Shown piece after piece: positions 31,773 through 41,764 of a stretch of 63,512 bases of DNA. Position 1 is the stretch's first letter, and each line of letters opens with the position of its first letter. The notes under the pieces are model-generated. The model did no database searches and had not been told where the DNA came from. It saw nothing but the letters and a program-made list of their open reading frames with translations. The DNA comes from a virus, in IMG/VR virus record IMGVR_UViG_3300031708_000019, positions 1 through 63,512 of that record. One strand, 5' to 3'. The translations under genes were made by a program, and so were the position numbers.

Positions 31773-32524
31773 GGAAATGCCTTCGCAACGTTATAATATT
31801 CCGTGACGGCGGCCTTCTTGGTTGCTGCCGCTTGTTGCACGCGAGCGGAAACCGTTTCTCCGGCCTGTTGCGGAGTGGCCGGCGGCTTCCAGCCGGATGG
31901 CCCCATTCCCCCGGTGACTTGTTCCTGCACATCTCCAAGCCGTTGTGTCCGATCTGCAGAAAAGTCGGCAGCATATTGCTTGCCCTGCCGAATGGCCTGC
32001 TGCTCTGCGCGAACCATAGCGGGACTCTGCGCGGCCTCGCCTGCGGTCAAGGGCAAGCCAAATGCAGGATCAACCTCTGGCAGTTTGGCGGTTCTGGCTA
32101 GAGTGCCGGCTCCTGGCAGCGGCAGAAAAAAACCGGCTCCGGCCGTTGCCAGATTCCCGGCAAGCTGACTCGCGGTCGGACTAAGCCCAGCATACGATGC
32201 GGCGTCCCTGACAGGATTGCCAACGATGCTTTGCAACGGCGCATTTATCGGCGCAGTGACGTAACCGAGGCCGCCCAAGGCGACATTGCCCGCGCCCTTC
32301 GTCATGGTCCACGGGTCGCCACTCTCTAACTGACCAACTCCCCGCCCCATCTGTGAGACCGATTGGTTCACGGTATCGGAGTAAACGGACGGGATGTCAG
32401 TGATCGGCTTGGTGGCAGCTTCTACCAAGGACGGCTTGGTATTTCCCAGATAAGCATCCGGGTCAAACGCCGCAGAACTTCCATCGCCGCCAGACAGGTA
32501 GGCGTCTGGATCAAAATCAGCCAT
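31757..32524 (-). CDS. Truncated ejection-type protein, second-arm copy
   Basis: Mirror of the gene at 30989-31756, with the same duplicated FDPDAYL start. It is cut at the axis from the other side; the apparent extension on the minus strand down to 31412 is antisense of the left copy. Confidence 0.68.
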
Positions 32525-35500
32525 TACTGCACGCCTAGTTTCTTAAGGATGGCGGCCGAGCGCGGGTCATTTGGGTTGGCCTTAGCCCAAGACAGCGCCT
32601 GCTGATCCTGCGACGACGCGGCAGGCGCGCTAGTCTGCTCGCCAACGGTCGGTTGGTTGCCGCTCTGCCCGGTATAACGATTGGCTGCCCCAGGCCCGAG
32701 CGTTCCCATGTTTGGAATGCCTTGGAGGCGATAGCGCAACAAGCGTTGAACCTCGTTCAGACTCGCGCCCAATTCCTTCACGCCGTAATTGCCATTGATT
32801 TGTTGGTTGGCGAGGCCCCATGCCGCTTCCGTTGGCGCGTATCCGCCTTGAGCCAGGTTGGCAAATTCCTCTTTCAGGGTGTTAACCGACGCCAGATACT
32901 TGGCCGCAAGTTGTCCATTCGCTGAATTGCCGGCTGTTTGAATGTATGCCTGCAGCCGCGCCTGGTTGAACAGGGGCACTCCGGTATTCTGCATCTGCCC
33001 CGCAAGACTGTTTGTTTCATCAATCGTATTGAGAACGCTATGCGCCAACCCTGAATAGCGAACCATCTGCGGGCCGTTGAGCGACAAAACCTGCTTATGG
33101 GCCGCTTCGTATTCGAGATTGGCGCTCGTCAGATCAAAGCCATCCTTGGCCAACTGGGCGCGCACGGCTGACGCGTTCCGGTACAGACCGGCCGTTGTCG
33201 GCGGCTGTATTCCGGTTTCGATGGCTGTGGCAATCGCCTTGGTCCCCTGACCAGTTTCCGGAACGTAGGGTTCTCCGTTCGCACCAAGTACCTGCTGTTT
33301 GATAGGATCGAGCCAGACAACCTGTTCCGAATTGTCGGAATTTTTCAGCACTTGGGCTTTCGGTAGAACTCCCGCCTCCTTAAGCTGCCTGACGGCAACA
33401 GGATCGGCAGGGCCACCCGGCAACGGGATAAGTTGCCCGTTCTGCATTGTGTATCCAGGCGGAATGCGGCCTTGCTCCAATGTCTTTTGTTTCAGCGCAA
33501 TATCCGCTTTCGATTGCTGCTGCCTGAGTGCGAGTTCAGCCGTTTGCACGTTCATTTGCTGCTGTTGATAACTTGCCTCGTTGGTCAGCCGCTGCGCGCC
33601 CTGTTTGGTGGTCGCCTCGGCCCTCAGCTCGGCCTGCTGTTCCTGGTAATTCTGCAGTCCGGCAAGACCGCCCGCGCCGATATTCGACAAGGCATGAGGC
33701 GATTGCCCGGCCATCATTCCCAGGCCTGAGGCCAGGACGGATTCCCACGGATTGGGCTTGCCAATGTCGAGTGACGACGGGTTTGCCGCTGTGATCCCAG
33801 GAGTGCCCGGAGCTGCGCCGGAGGAAGGCTGACTGCCCGAAGGCGGCGCTCCGCCCATCCGGCCCATAACGTCGCTCACATAGGACGATACCGGCTTGAT
33901 CGGGTTGCCATTGCGGTCGTGGCTGATGTCATGTTTCCATGGCGTCGGACTGTCGGCCGGGGCCACGTTGCCAGGGCCAGAGTAATAAGCGACCGCAGCT
34001 CGCGCGGGATCACCGTATTTGTCGGTGTAGTCAGCCAGTATGCGGTCGCCGACTGCCTTGTTATCCGTCGGATTGTCGATCCGTTCTCCCGGCTGGGCAT
34101 ATTTGGCAAATGTGGCGGGCTCGATCTGCATCGGCCCTACAGCCCCGGCGCTGCTCGTTCCAGTGTTTCTGCCGTAGCCGCTTTCCTGGCCGTAGGTCGC
34201 ATTCTGCAACGCAGCGAGGCCAGGCGATGCCGTCCCCGCATCGGGCGTCGCGTTCTGTGGCAATGCGTCTGCCGGGACTATCGCCTGCGGCGTTCCATTC
34301 ACCGTCACGTCAGGCGCGTTCGGCACGTCCGCTGCCGCCCCGCTAACCCCACCTATGCCGGGATCAACCGCCGTATAGTCCTGGTCCGGCGCGCCGCCAT
34401 CCGCGTAGCCTTGGGCGACGATACCGGGAAACACACGGCCGCCCGTCGCTTGGCCGCCCGCATCTTGGCCGCCCATCGCTTGTGTCCGTGAATTCCCCGG
34501 CTGGCGCATCAAGCCCGCGACCTGCGTAATCTGCTTCGTGATGTTGGCGAGGTCGTTGTCGCTCGCCGCAGCCCTGGGCGGCTGGGGAGGCCCCATGCCC
34601 ATATGGATACCGGGCGGACCAGACCCGCGCGGCACGTTCATCCCCATCGGGCCAATGATGCCCGAGTTAGAAGAAGCCCCCGTAGGCAGGCTGGCAAGGC
34701 CAGGGAGTGGCTGTGCGCCAGCAGGGGCCACAACACCACCACCGCCGTCAAAGCCTCCCTGTGCCGCCCCCAATTGATTTGCCGCTATGCCTTGGCTCAA
34801 TTCTCTGGCGAGAGCATCGTACCCCACGATACCGCCGAGTCCCGGCTGTTGCTGTTGCGGGGCTGGACTGCCGGACGTACCAAAATCAAGCTGGTCGTCA
34901 TCAACGGAGCCGCCGTCGTCGTAGTTGATCCGGCCGCCGGTGCTGGTCCCACCGCTGCTCGCGCCACTACTCCCGGTAAGATAGCCGTTAGCGCCAAACG
35001 CGCCAGTCACTCCCAAAAGCCCGAGACCGCCAAGCGCGACACCGGACAGTTGGCTTAACGTGCTTGGCCCCGCCGAGGTCGTCGTCGAAGTGCCCCCAGA
35101 CAGGCTGCCTGTTCCTTCGACAATCGGCGCAAGAAAGCTGGTCCCGGTAACGCCGATCGAATTGAGGTATTGCTGATATTCGGAGTTCAGTTGTGCCTGT
35201 TGGGTGGCTTGTTGCGTCGCGCCAGCGGTCTCCTCGGCCGTCCCCGTACCAAGCAACGTGCTGGCGAGCGACGACCCTGCGGCAACCTCTTGCGACCCAA
35301 TACCGGCCTGCGTCGCACCGAGGCTCCCGGCAGTCGATGCCGCCGTCCCATACATGCCCGCGAGACCGCCCGCCGTGCTCGCGAGACCGCCCGCCGTGCT
35401 CGCGAGACCGCCCGCCGTGCTCGCCAAGCCTCCCGTGATACTGCCGAGCGAGCCAAGTCCCGCACCCAAGCTGCCGTAGATACTGGCGCCCGATTGCTCG

Positions 35501-36228
35501 AGTTGCTGTTGCTGTTCGGCCTCTTGGACGGCGCTTGTATAGCCAGAGCTTTCCAAGCCGGCGATAACGGGTGCTTCGGCTGTCTGTTGCTGACCGGCGA
35601 GGGCCGCTTGAGCCACGCCAGCTCTATCACCGCCGAAAGCGTTGCCGCCGAGAATGGCCGACCCGGTTAGCTGATTCGCCTGTATAGCGTTCTGATTGTT
35701 GAACGCAGCTTCGGTGGAATTAACCACATCCTGCGTGTACGGGTTCATGTACGCGCTGATGCCGCCCGAGGTGATCGGGTTGACCTCGCTTTCGCCAACA
35801 GCACTCGCACCCGCCGCATAATCGGGGGCGGCGCTGCTGACATAGCCTTCGGCTGTCGGCAACATGCTCTGCGCGCCGGCAATGATGCTCTGCGCGCCGG
35901 CAACGCCTTCCTGCGCGCCGGCAATGCCGGAGATTTCGGACGGCAGATAACTGAGACCCGAAGCGACGGTCCCAAGTCCGGTCCCCATCGCCTGCGTGCC
36001 CATGTTGTAATCGGCTTGCGTCTGCGGGCCGGCTGCGGCGTTTACGGTGGAAATGCCAGCGCTCTGCTCTGGCGTAATCCCCGCAACGGGAGGGCCCGGC
36101 GCAGAACTGAGAGTATTCGAAACACCCTGGGCCTGATTGACGATATTCTGATAGTTTTGCAGAACCTGCGGAGGCGGAGAACTTGATGTGGTGGCTGTGT
36201 TAGTGCTGGGAGCGCAAAGTGATCCCAT
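32524..36228 (-). CDS. Transglycosylase-bearing ejection protein, second-arm copy
   Basis: Identical 1234-residue translation to the gene at 27285-30989, including catalytic E682 and both heptad tracts. Confidence 0.8.
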   Translation of the reverse strand: MGSLCAPSTNTATTSSSPPPQVLQNYQNIVNQAQGVSNTLSSAPGPPVAGITPEQSAGISTVNAAAGPQTQADYNMGTQAMGTGLGTVASGLSYLPSEISGIAGAQEGVAGAQSIIAGAQSMLPTAEGYVSSAAPDYAAGASAVGESEVNPITSGGISAYMNPYTQDVVNSTEAAFNNQNAIQANQLTGSAILGGNAFGGDRAGVAQAALAGQQQTAEAPVIAGLESSGYTSAVQEAEQQQQLEQSGASIYGSLGAGLGSLGSITGGLASTAGGLASTAGGLASTAGGLAGMYGTAASTAGSLGATQAGIGSQEVAAGSSLASTLLGTGTAEETAGATQQATQQAQLNSEYQQYLNSIGVTGTSFLAPIVEGTGSLSGGTSTTTSAGPSTLSQLSGVALGGLGLLGVTGAFGANGYLTGSSGASSGGTSTGGRINYDDGGSVDDDQLDFGTSGSPAPQQQQPGLGGIVGYDALARELSQGIAANQLGAAQGGFDGGGGVVAPAGAQPLPGLASLPTGASSNSGIIGPMGMNVPRGSGPPGIHMGMGPPQPPRAAASDNDLANITKQITQVAGLMRQPGNSRTQAMGGQDAGGQATGGRVFPGIVAQGYADGGAPDQDYTAVDPGIGGVSGAAADVPNAPDVTVNGTPQAIVPADALPQNATPDAGTASPGLAALQNATYGQESGYGRNTGTSSAGAVGPMQIEPATFAKYAQPGERIDNPTDNKAVGDRILADYTDKYGDPARAAVAYYSGPGNVAPADSPTPWKHDISHDRNGNPIKPVSSYVSDVMGRMGGAPPSGSQPSSGAAPGTPGITAANPSSLDIGKPNPWESVLASGLGMMAGQSPHALSNIGAGGLAGLQNYQEQQAELRAEATTKQGAQRLTNEASYQQQQMNVQTAELALRQQQSKADIALKQKTLEQGRIPPGYTMQNGQLIPLPGGPADPVAVRQLKEAGVLPKAQVLKNSDNSEQVVWLDPIKQQVLGANGEPYVPETGQGTKAIATAIETGIQPPTTAGLYRNASAVRAQLAKDGFDLTSANLEYEAAHKQVLSLNGPQMVRYSGLAHSVLNTIDETNSLAGQMQNTGVPLFNQARLQAYIQTAGNSANGQLAAKYLASVNTLKEEFANLAQGGYAPTEAAWGLANQQINGNYGVKELGASLNEVQRLLRYRLQGIPNMGTLGPGAANRYTGQSGNQPTVGEQTSAPAASSQDQQALSWAKANPNDPRSAAILKKLGVQ
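35359..35430 (-). repeat. 21-bp tandem repeat (GLASTAG), second-arm copy
   Basis: Mirror of the repeat at 28083-28154. Confidence 0.82.
35860..35922 (-). repeat. 21-bp tandem repeat (AGAQ), second-arm copy
   Basis: Mirror of the repeat at 27591-27653. Confidence 0.78.
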
Positions 36229-36230
36229 GA

Positions 36231-36707
36231 TTATGCCGCCGTCACTGGATCATAAAGAAAATAGCCGCCTACCGATGTGCCGAGCCTGCGTCTGTACAAG
36301 CGCATCTTTTCTTCCGTCCGCGCGTTTGAGACCACGCCGCTCATAAATTTCAAGCCAAGGTCGGACGCGGTTCGCTTGCCGAACTCGAGCAATGCCTTGG
36401 CGTGGGTCGATTTCCGGCAATCGGGACGGACAAACACCCATAAATCTCCCAAATGCCATTCATCGGTGTAATAAATACGCGAGACCATCAGTCCGATTGT
36501 CGCTTGCATGTCGGTCGGCGTTCCTATGACGCCGATCATCGCCGGTGTAGCCAGCGGCTTTTTCGGAGCGTCAAGCACCATCCTGACCAGCTCGCGAACG
36601 CGATTGATCGAGAATGGAAACAAACCGTTCTCTTGATGCATCTGTACAAGCAGGCGAATTATCGCCGACTCGTCGGCCTGATCGCCTAGGCGCACCACGG
36701 AGTCCAT
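36231..36707 (-). CDS. GNAT acetyltransferase, second-arm copy
   Basis: Identical to the 158-residue product of 26806-27282. Confidence 0.78.
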   Translation of the reverse strand: MDSVVRLGDQADESAIIRLLVQMHQENGLFPFSINRVRELVRMVLDAPKKPLATPAMIGVIGTPTDMQATIGLMVSRIYYTDEWHLGDLWVFVRPDCRKSTHAKALLEFGKRTASDLGLKFMSGVVSNARTEEKMRLYRRRLGTSVGGYFLYDPVTAA

Positions 36708-36709
36708 TT

Positions 36710-37603
36710 TTAATCCTTACGTGGGCCAGGAAGCGATTTCAGCTTCTTAACATGCTTCTTTCGTTCTTCCGTCACCCACTTATCGAGAACTTCGTGGCCG
36801 CGCTTGATGTCACCAGTTCCGGGCGGCAATTTGTGGGCCACCTCGTCAGCACGGCGTACTTGTTCAGGATGGAGCAAATATTCGCCGCCGGCTACGATGA
36901 TCGGCGTCGGTCTGCCGACTGGGCCACCTTTGGCAAACCGCATCGGCTGCGGCGGCTTCGGAATATTGGAATGCAGGTGCGTCATTCCCGGCGCCGAAAA
37001 CATGCCGTCAAGCACCTTGCCCCCAGCAGCCGAATTGCCTTGGCCTAAATGCGAGACGTGGTCTGCAGGCAAGACGTAGGAGCCGCTCGGTACGTTGATT
37101 GGGATATGATCGGTACGCCCCGGCACCGCCGAGTTGATCAGCCCAGGCGCGTGCATCTGGGACATGGCTCGGCGCGCGAAGAAATCCGGTGCGCCGCCCA
37201 TCGCAAAACCGATCGACCCGCCGCGCTTTGCGCCGACGGCATCTCCCACCGGCATAACAGGAGCCGGCTGACCTTGCGGCGCCCCCTGCATGAATGGCCG
37301 CCCACCGTAGCCCGTCATCGGCGGCATCCGCTGCGGCGCTCCTTGCATCCCACCGGGCGGCATTTGCTGCGGCATTCCTTGCGGTGTCCCCTGCGGCATG
37401 TTTCCGCCCTGCTGCGCCATTCGCGCTTGAAGCATCGCTAATTGCTGCGGCTGGATACCGCCGATGCCCGGCTGCCCTTGCGGTGCCCCCTGCTGCGGCG
37501 CTCCTTGCATCCCGCCGGACGACATTTGCTGCGGCTGCTGCGCTTGCGGGGCCTGCTGCGGGAGCGGGCCAGGGAATCCTGTTAAGCCGGCAATGGGGGG
37601 CAT
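36710..37603 (-). CDS. Gln/Pro/Gly/Met-rich protein, second-arm copy
   Basis: Identical to the 297-residue product of 25910-26803. Confidence 0.63.
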   Translation of the reverse strand: MPPIAGLTGFPGPLPQQAPQAQQPQQMSSGGMQGAPQQGAPQGQPGIGGIQPQQLAMLQARMAQQGGNMPQGTPQGMPQQMPPGGMQGAPQRMPPMTGYGGRPFMQGAPQGQPAPVMPVGDAVGAKRGGSIGFAMGGAPDFFARRAMSQMHAPGLINSAVPGRTDHIPINVPSGSYVLPADHVSHLGQGNSAAGGKVLDGMFSAPGMTHLHSNIPKPPQPMRFAKGGPVGRPTPIIVAGGEYLLHPEQVRRADEVAHKLPPGTGDIKRGHEVLDKWVTEERKKHVKKLKSLPGPRKD

Positions 37604-37615
37604 TGGATGGACTCT

Positions 37616-38113
37616 CTATTTCTCGCCAGGAGGGAAATTGCTGGTCTCAGCGGCAAACGTGCTCAGATCCTTCGCTGCCTGCTCGATCTGAGCCGAAACA
37701 GCATTGACGCCATCGACGCCCTTCCCGGCGCTGTCCTTGGCCTTGTTCAGTCGCACCAACGCAGCCGCGGCGCCAGTCTCGATGTCAGCCACCGCGCCTT
37801 TGGCCAGTGCCGCTAGTGAATTAAGTTTTGATGGCATGTCTTCCTCGGCTATAGGAGAGCTCTTCAACGAAGCGAAAGCGGCCTGCAAAAACTTCAACTG
37901 ATGAGCCGATGCATAACACCGCTGCGTCAGCGGGCACCCTGAATTAGCATCCAGTGCCGCCAATCTATCATGTTCCGCCTTGGCTTGCGCCAGAAACTTT
38001 GGATCGGCCGCGCCCTTGCGAAAATCAGCGATCGCACCAACCATTCCGGTATGGCGTTCCTCATAGGAACGAGCCAGCGTTGCGCTAAAGGTAGAAGCCG
38101 TAGGCATTGGCAT
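37616..38113 (-). CDS. Helical virion-type protein, second-arm copy
   Basis: Identical to the 165-residue product of 25400-25897, with the same overlap into its upstream neighbour. Confidence 0.58.
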   Translation of the reverse strand: MPMPTASTFSATLARSYEERHTGMVGAIADFRKGAADPKFLAQAKAEHDRLAALDANSGCPLTQRCYASAHQLKFLQAAFASLKSSPIAEEDMPSKLNSLAALAKGAVADIETGAAAALVRLNKAKDSAGKGVDGVNAVSAQIEQAAKDLSTFAAETSNFPPGEK

Positions 38114-38606
38114 AAGCCGTTCCTCCTGGCACCGCCTCCATCACAACGCTGATAGGCGTTCCCGCAGCAGACGCCGGAATCGGTGTTGGGAATTTGTACG
38201 GGAACTGCCCCCCGGTGGACGCCGCCGGAGTCGGAATAGCAAAGGGCAAATACAGGTCGGCCGTCGTTCCGGTGATTGTTACAGCGAGCACCGTTGCCGA
38301 CGACGATCCAGTAAACCCAATGTCGTATCCCGTGATCCACATCGTCCCTGAACCTGGCGTCAGGGTCGCCGTCGCCGTGGTGCCCGATGGGCCAGAACTT
38401 GCCGAAATCACCGTCGCGCCATTCGGGACTCCTGGAATATCGGCAACGAGGGCGGTAAACGATGCTGCCAACGCCGCCAGTGATGTATTGCTCGTTGTCA
38501 ACGTTTGATTGAGATTGTTGATCGCCTGCGTCGTCGCCTGCGCCTGCGCAATAAGCCTCGTCAGATCGGGCGCTGTCGTGGTGTTCGACGGATTGTTCGC
38601 GGTCAC
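38085..38606 (-). CDS. Tail-associated protein with helical N-terminus, second-arm copy
   Basis: Identical to the 173-residue GTG-start product of 24907-25428. Confidence 0.58.
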   Translation of the reverse strand: MTANNPSNTTTAPDLTRLIAQAQATTQAINNLNQTLTTSNTSLAALAASFTALVADIPGVPNGATVISASSGPSGTTATATLTPGSGTMWITGYDIGFTGSSSATVLAVTITGTTADLYLPFAIPTPAASTGGQFPYKFPTPIPASAAGTPISVVMEAVPGGTAYANAYGFYL

Positions 38607-40642
38607 GGCCGCGACCCCGCCGGAATCGCGCGCACCCGCGGTGTTCCAAGCCGTGCTGAAAACCCAGTGCGTGCCGCCCAGTCAAGCCGCAACGCTATCT
38701 GTCGGCAACGGAGCTCAGGCCGGATATAACGGTTCTTCGAATCCAGCCCGTAAGGCCCTTTCACAAACGGGCTATCGCCGGGGTAGTTGACACCGTAGAG
38801 CGTCAGAGAGACAGCACCCTCGCTGCCAAACCATTTCATGTCGTTGATGTACTCGTCCACAAAGAGTATCTGCTCACCGTCGCCTACATCCGCATAGCCT
38901 GTCTCGGCATAGACGCCTGTCATCGGCTGGCCGTTAGCGTCATAACCGACTTCATGCTGCTGGATCAGAAGCGTACTCGTCTCAGCACCGAGCGGCAGAC
39001 CGAAGGCATTCTCGGGAAGCCACGCGCTCCGCTCGAGCGAGCCGTAGTCCCATAAGTTTTCAAGAATATTGACCTTAAGATATTTGTCGCACTCTCCCGT
39101 GCCCCCGGAGATCGACGGATAGAATATCCAGACCTCGTTCGATGACTGGCTCGCACCGAGGAAAATCTTTTCCTGATTGGCCGTATCAAGATCCGTGAAC
39201 ATGACATCCCAAAGCGGACATTCGATCGGCGTAATACCGCTGTCCGAAAAGTTAAAGACTGAGTTGAGTGTCACCCACCACGTTGTGCGCCCGATGAGGG
39301 CAAAAGCATGGGGCGCGATCAATCCGCATTGCGAACCAATAACTGTGAAGCTGTAGATGAACGGCGGCCCGACATAAAGCATCGACCACAGATCGTTATT
39401 CGTCCACAGCAGCGTCGTCTGGGGAACCTGGAAGCCGCCAACGATTTTGGTCCCAGAGCCGCCAAGATGAAAACTACCGGCCTGATTTGAAACCGTTGCC
39501 GTCCATGAATTATAGCTTCCGGCATCGGAAAAACGGACAAGCAACGGGTCTTGTTGACCGCCGCCGAGAATGACTTCCGAGCCGAAAGCGATAACCTGCG
39601 CCTGCGGCATGGCGACAAAAACGCCAGCATTGATCTGCGGAGTGCCGCTGCCGGTAATCGTCGGATCGGGAACGCCGGCATTATTGAGGACCGCTCCGGT
39701 CCCAATCGGCGGCGTGTAAATATAAATTGGTCCATTGGTGTAGCTGACGATCCCGTTTGTTCCGAGATTGTCGAGAAACCACGCCGCAGGGGAAGGCGAC
39801 GGCGCTAGGCCGACATAAGCAAAGCTGGGAGAATAACTGTCACCGTCGCCAGTATCAATGAGGCCCTCAGAATACAAGGCATTGACCGTATTGAACGACC
39901 CGAACGGCGTTGCGTTAAACGAGAATGTGTCGTTGTCGATCTTCGTGATGGTTGCCGTGCTGCCCGCCGGAATATTCAAGAACGTAAACAGGGCCTCGAT
40001 CTGGACATTAACATCAGTAGTGATGTCGAAGGTAAACGTGTTCCCCGTAATCAATCCGTGATTTATCAATGTAACGTTGATTGTCGGGTATGCTTGGTTC
40101 TGAAACTGAGGGGTCGGAATAACATTAGTCTGCGTCGTTGATGCATTGACGGGCAAGTTGAACGTGAATGACGTGAACGGCACAACGCCAGTCACAAGGA
40201 GTATCGTTCCGGGAGTCAAAATCTCTCCACCAATCGACATCGTGCAAAGTATCTCGATCTCGTTTCCGATCTGGAGATTACCGAAATTGCCCTGCATAAC
40301 CGTAACCTGCTTGGTTCCGCTGTTGACCGAAACCGTGAAGTTGCCTGGGTCTCCGGTTCCGAGATTAAACGCAAATGTATAGAGCGTACCGCCCACATAG
40401 ATTTGCGCGCCGCCATCGCCGCCGATCAGGAGATTGACGTTGGTCAGCAAATCCTCGTAGGCGTGCAGAGCGCGGACGATCCCTGCGGCGGTCTGCGAAA
40501 ATAGCTGTTGCCAGCCCGCGACCTTTTCCAGCAAGCCGTAGCGCCAGCGCACCAGGTTGCCAGCAAACCAGCCCTGACGATTCTTCGTCTGGGTGGCTTG
40601 GCTATTGAATCCGGCTGTCCATTCCAACCTATGCAGGGGCAC
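38603..40642 (-). CDS. Tail hub / gp10-like protein, second-arm copy
   Basis: Identical to the 679-residue GTG-start product of 22871-24910. Confidence 0.66.
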   Translation of the reverse strand: MPLHRLEWTAGFNSQATQTKNRQGWFAGNLVRWRYGLLEKVAGWQQLFSQTAAGIVRALHAYEDLLTNVNLLIGGDGGAQIYVGGTLYTFAFNLGTGDPGNFTVSVNSGTKQVTVMQGNFGNLQIGNEIEILCTMSIGGEILTPGTILLVTGVVPFTSFTFNLPVNASTTQTNVIPTPQFQNQAYPTINVTLINHGLITGNTFTFDITTDVNVQIEALFTFLNIPAGSTATITKIDNDTFSFNATPFGSFNTVNALYSEGLIDTGDGDSYSPSFAYVGLAPSPSPAAWFLDNLGTNGIVSYTNGPIYIYTPPIGTGAVLNNAGVPDPTITGSGTPQINAGVFVAMPQAQVIAFGSEVILGGGQQDPLLVRFSDAGSYNSWTATVSNQAGSFHLGGSGTKIVGGFQVPQTTLLWTNNDLWSMLYVGPPFIYSFTVIGSQCGLIAPHAFALIGRTTWWVTLNSVFNFSDSGITPIECPLWDVMFTDLDTANQEKIFLGASQSSNEVWIFYPSISGGTGECDKYLKVNILENLWDYGSLERSAWLPENAFGLPLGAETSTLLIQQHEVGYDANGQPMTGVYAETGYADVGDGEQILFVDEYINDMKWFGSEGAVSLTLYGVNYPGDSPFVKGPYGLDSKNRYIRPELRCRQIALRLDWAARTGFSARLGTPRVRAIPAGSRP

Positions 40643-41378
40643 TCGCGTGATCCCCTGATACGTTTGCGGTGGGCGTTGGCTGGTATGGCGACCAGCTCAC
40701 CGAAGCGGCCTTGGCGCGCAATTGCTCGACGTTGGCCCCGGCTTTAAGCGAGTTGTATTGAGCTTCCCACGATTGGGCAGTCCCGGTAGCATCGCTCTGG
40801 GCACCAAAGTCGCGCTGATAGCCAAAGCCGAACACCATCGCGCCCGCCACGTACAGATGCGGCAGATACGTCGCAATGAATGTCGTCGTGTTGGTCGGCG
40901 ATAGCGGCGCGGGCCGCACCGTTCCGATGGTTTCCAGCGGGTAGGCTTGATCGGGAAACGGCCCCAGAAGGATGTTGTATGATCCCGCTGTAATTACAGG
41001 CGTGAGGGTTGGTAGCCCGATGATCGCGTAATATACAGGCAACCCCGCACTGGTCGAATCTGGGTAGAGCGCGTTGATGTATTCGACGCCAACGCGGGTC
41101 AGCGGATTACGCGTTCCGAGATCGGGGCTTGCGGCCGTGAACGGTGTGATCGCATTGAGCGATTGCGCGACGATGATATTAGACGGCAGTGTCACGTTCC
41201 GGTTAGAGGCTGTCATCAACGCGGTCTGGGATGTCAGCGTGCAGAGAAAATCAAAGTCAATGTAGATTCGTTCCTCGGTGTACTCGATCATGCGCGGCAG
41301 CATGTCGGTAAACGTCGTGTCGGTCGCCTCGTATTTGAGGATTTTCTGGGCGATAAAGACAAATTCCTGGTAATCCAT
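40629..41378 (-). CDS. Second head-tail adaptor-like protein, second-arm copy
   Basis: Identical to the 249-residue product of 22135-22884. Confidence 0.58.
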   Translation of the reverse strand: MDYQEFVFIAQKILKYEATDTTFTDMLPRMIEYTEERIYIDFDFLCTLTSQTALMTASNRNVTLPSNIIVAQSLNAITPFTAASPDLGTRNPLTRVGVEYINALYPDSTSAGLPVYYAIIGLPTLTPVITAGSYNILLGPFPDQAYPLETIGTVRPAPLSPTNTTTFIATYLPHLYVAGAMVFGFGYQRDFGAQSDATGTAQSWEAQYNSLKAGANVEQLRAKAASVSWSPYQPTPTANVSGDHASAPA

Positions 41379-41387
41379 TTGCGCGCC

Positions 41388-41702
41388 CTAATAGATTGGA
41401 CGACAGGGAATGCGGGAATAGAGACTAAGCGTGTCGCCTCCCGCCGTCGCAACAATGATCTGCAGGATGTATGTCACGCCTGCCACGAGATTCGAAACCC
41501 GCTGGACAACGATCGGGGACGTAAGAGTTGGCGCCCCGACGAGATGCGATCCAGGGCTCGGGTCAACGCCGACCTGTACTGTCAGATTTACAGTCGTCAC
41601 CGATGAAATCGTATCGCTAGGCGCGAGGTCGTTGGTGTAGTCATAGCCAAAGACCTGACTTTCCCCCGCGTCTGCTGGATCAAATTCGCGACCTATAAAA
41701 AT
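41388..41702 (-). CDS. Non-canonical-start small protein, second-arm copy
   Basis: Mirror of 21811-22125; the same absence of ATG, GTG or TTG before the conserved N-terminus is seen, so this copy gives no independent test of an indel. Confidence 0.58.
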   Translation of the reverse strand: MFIGREFDPADAGESQVFGYDYTNDLAPSDTISSVTTVNLTVQVGVDPSPGSHLVGAPTLTSPIVVQRVSNLVAGVTYILQIIVATAGGDTLSLYSRIPCRPIY

Positions 41703-41764
41703 GATGAGCCTCCATTTCCTAGTTCCGCCATATTAGTCGCACCGACTGCACAATGAAAGCGCCA

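Noticed and set aside
31412-32101. Antisense overlapping gene pair at the axis
   Set aside because: The overlap is produced by the fold-back itself and not by two evolved genes.
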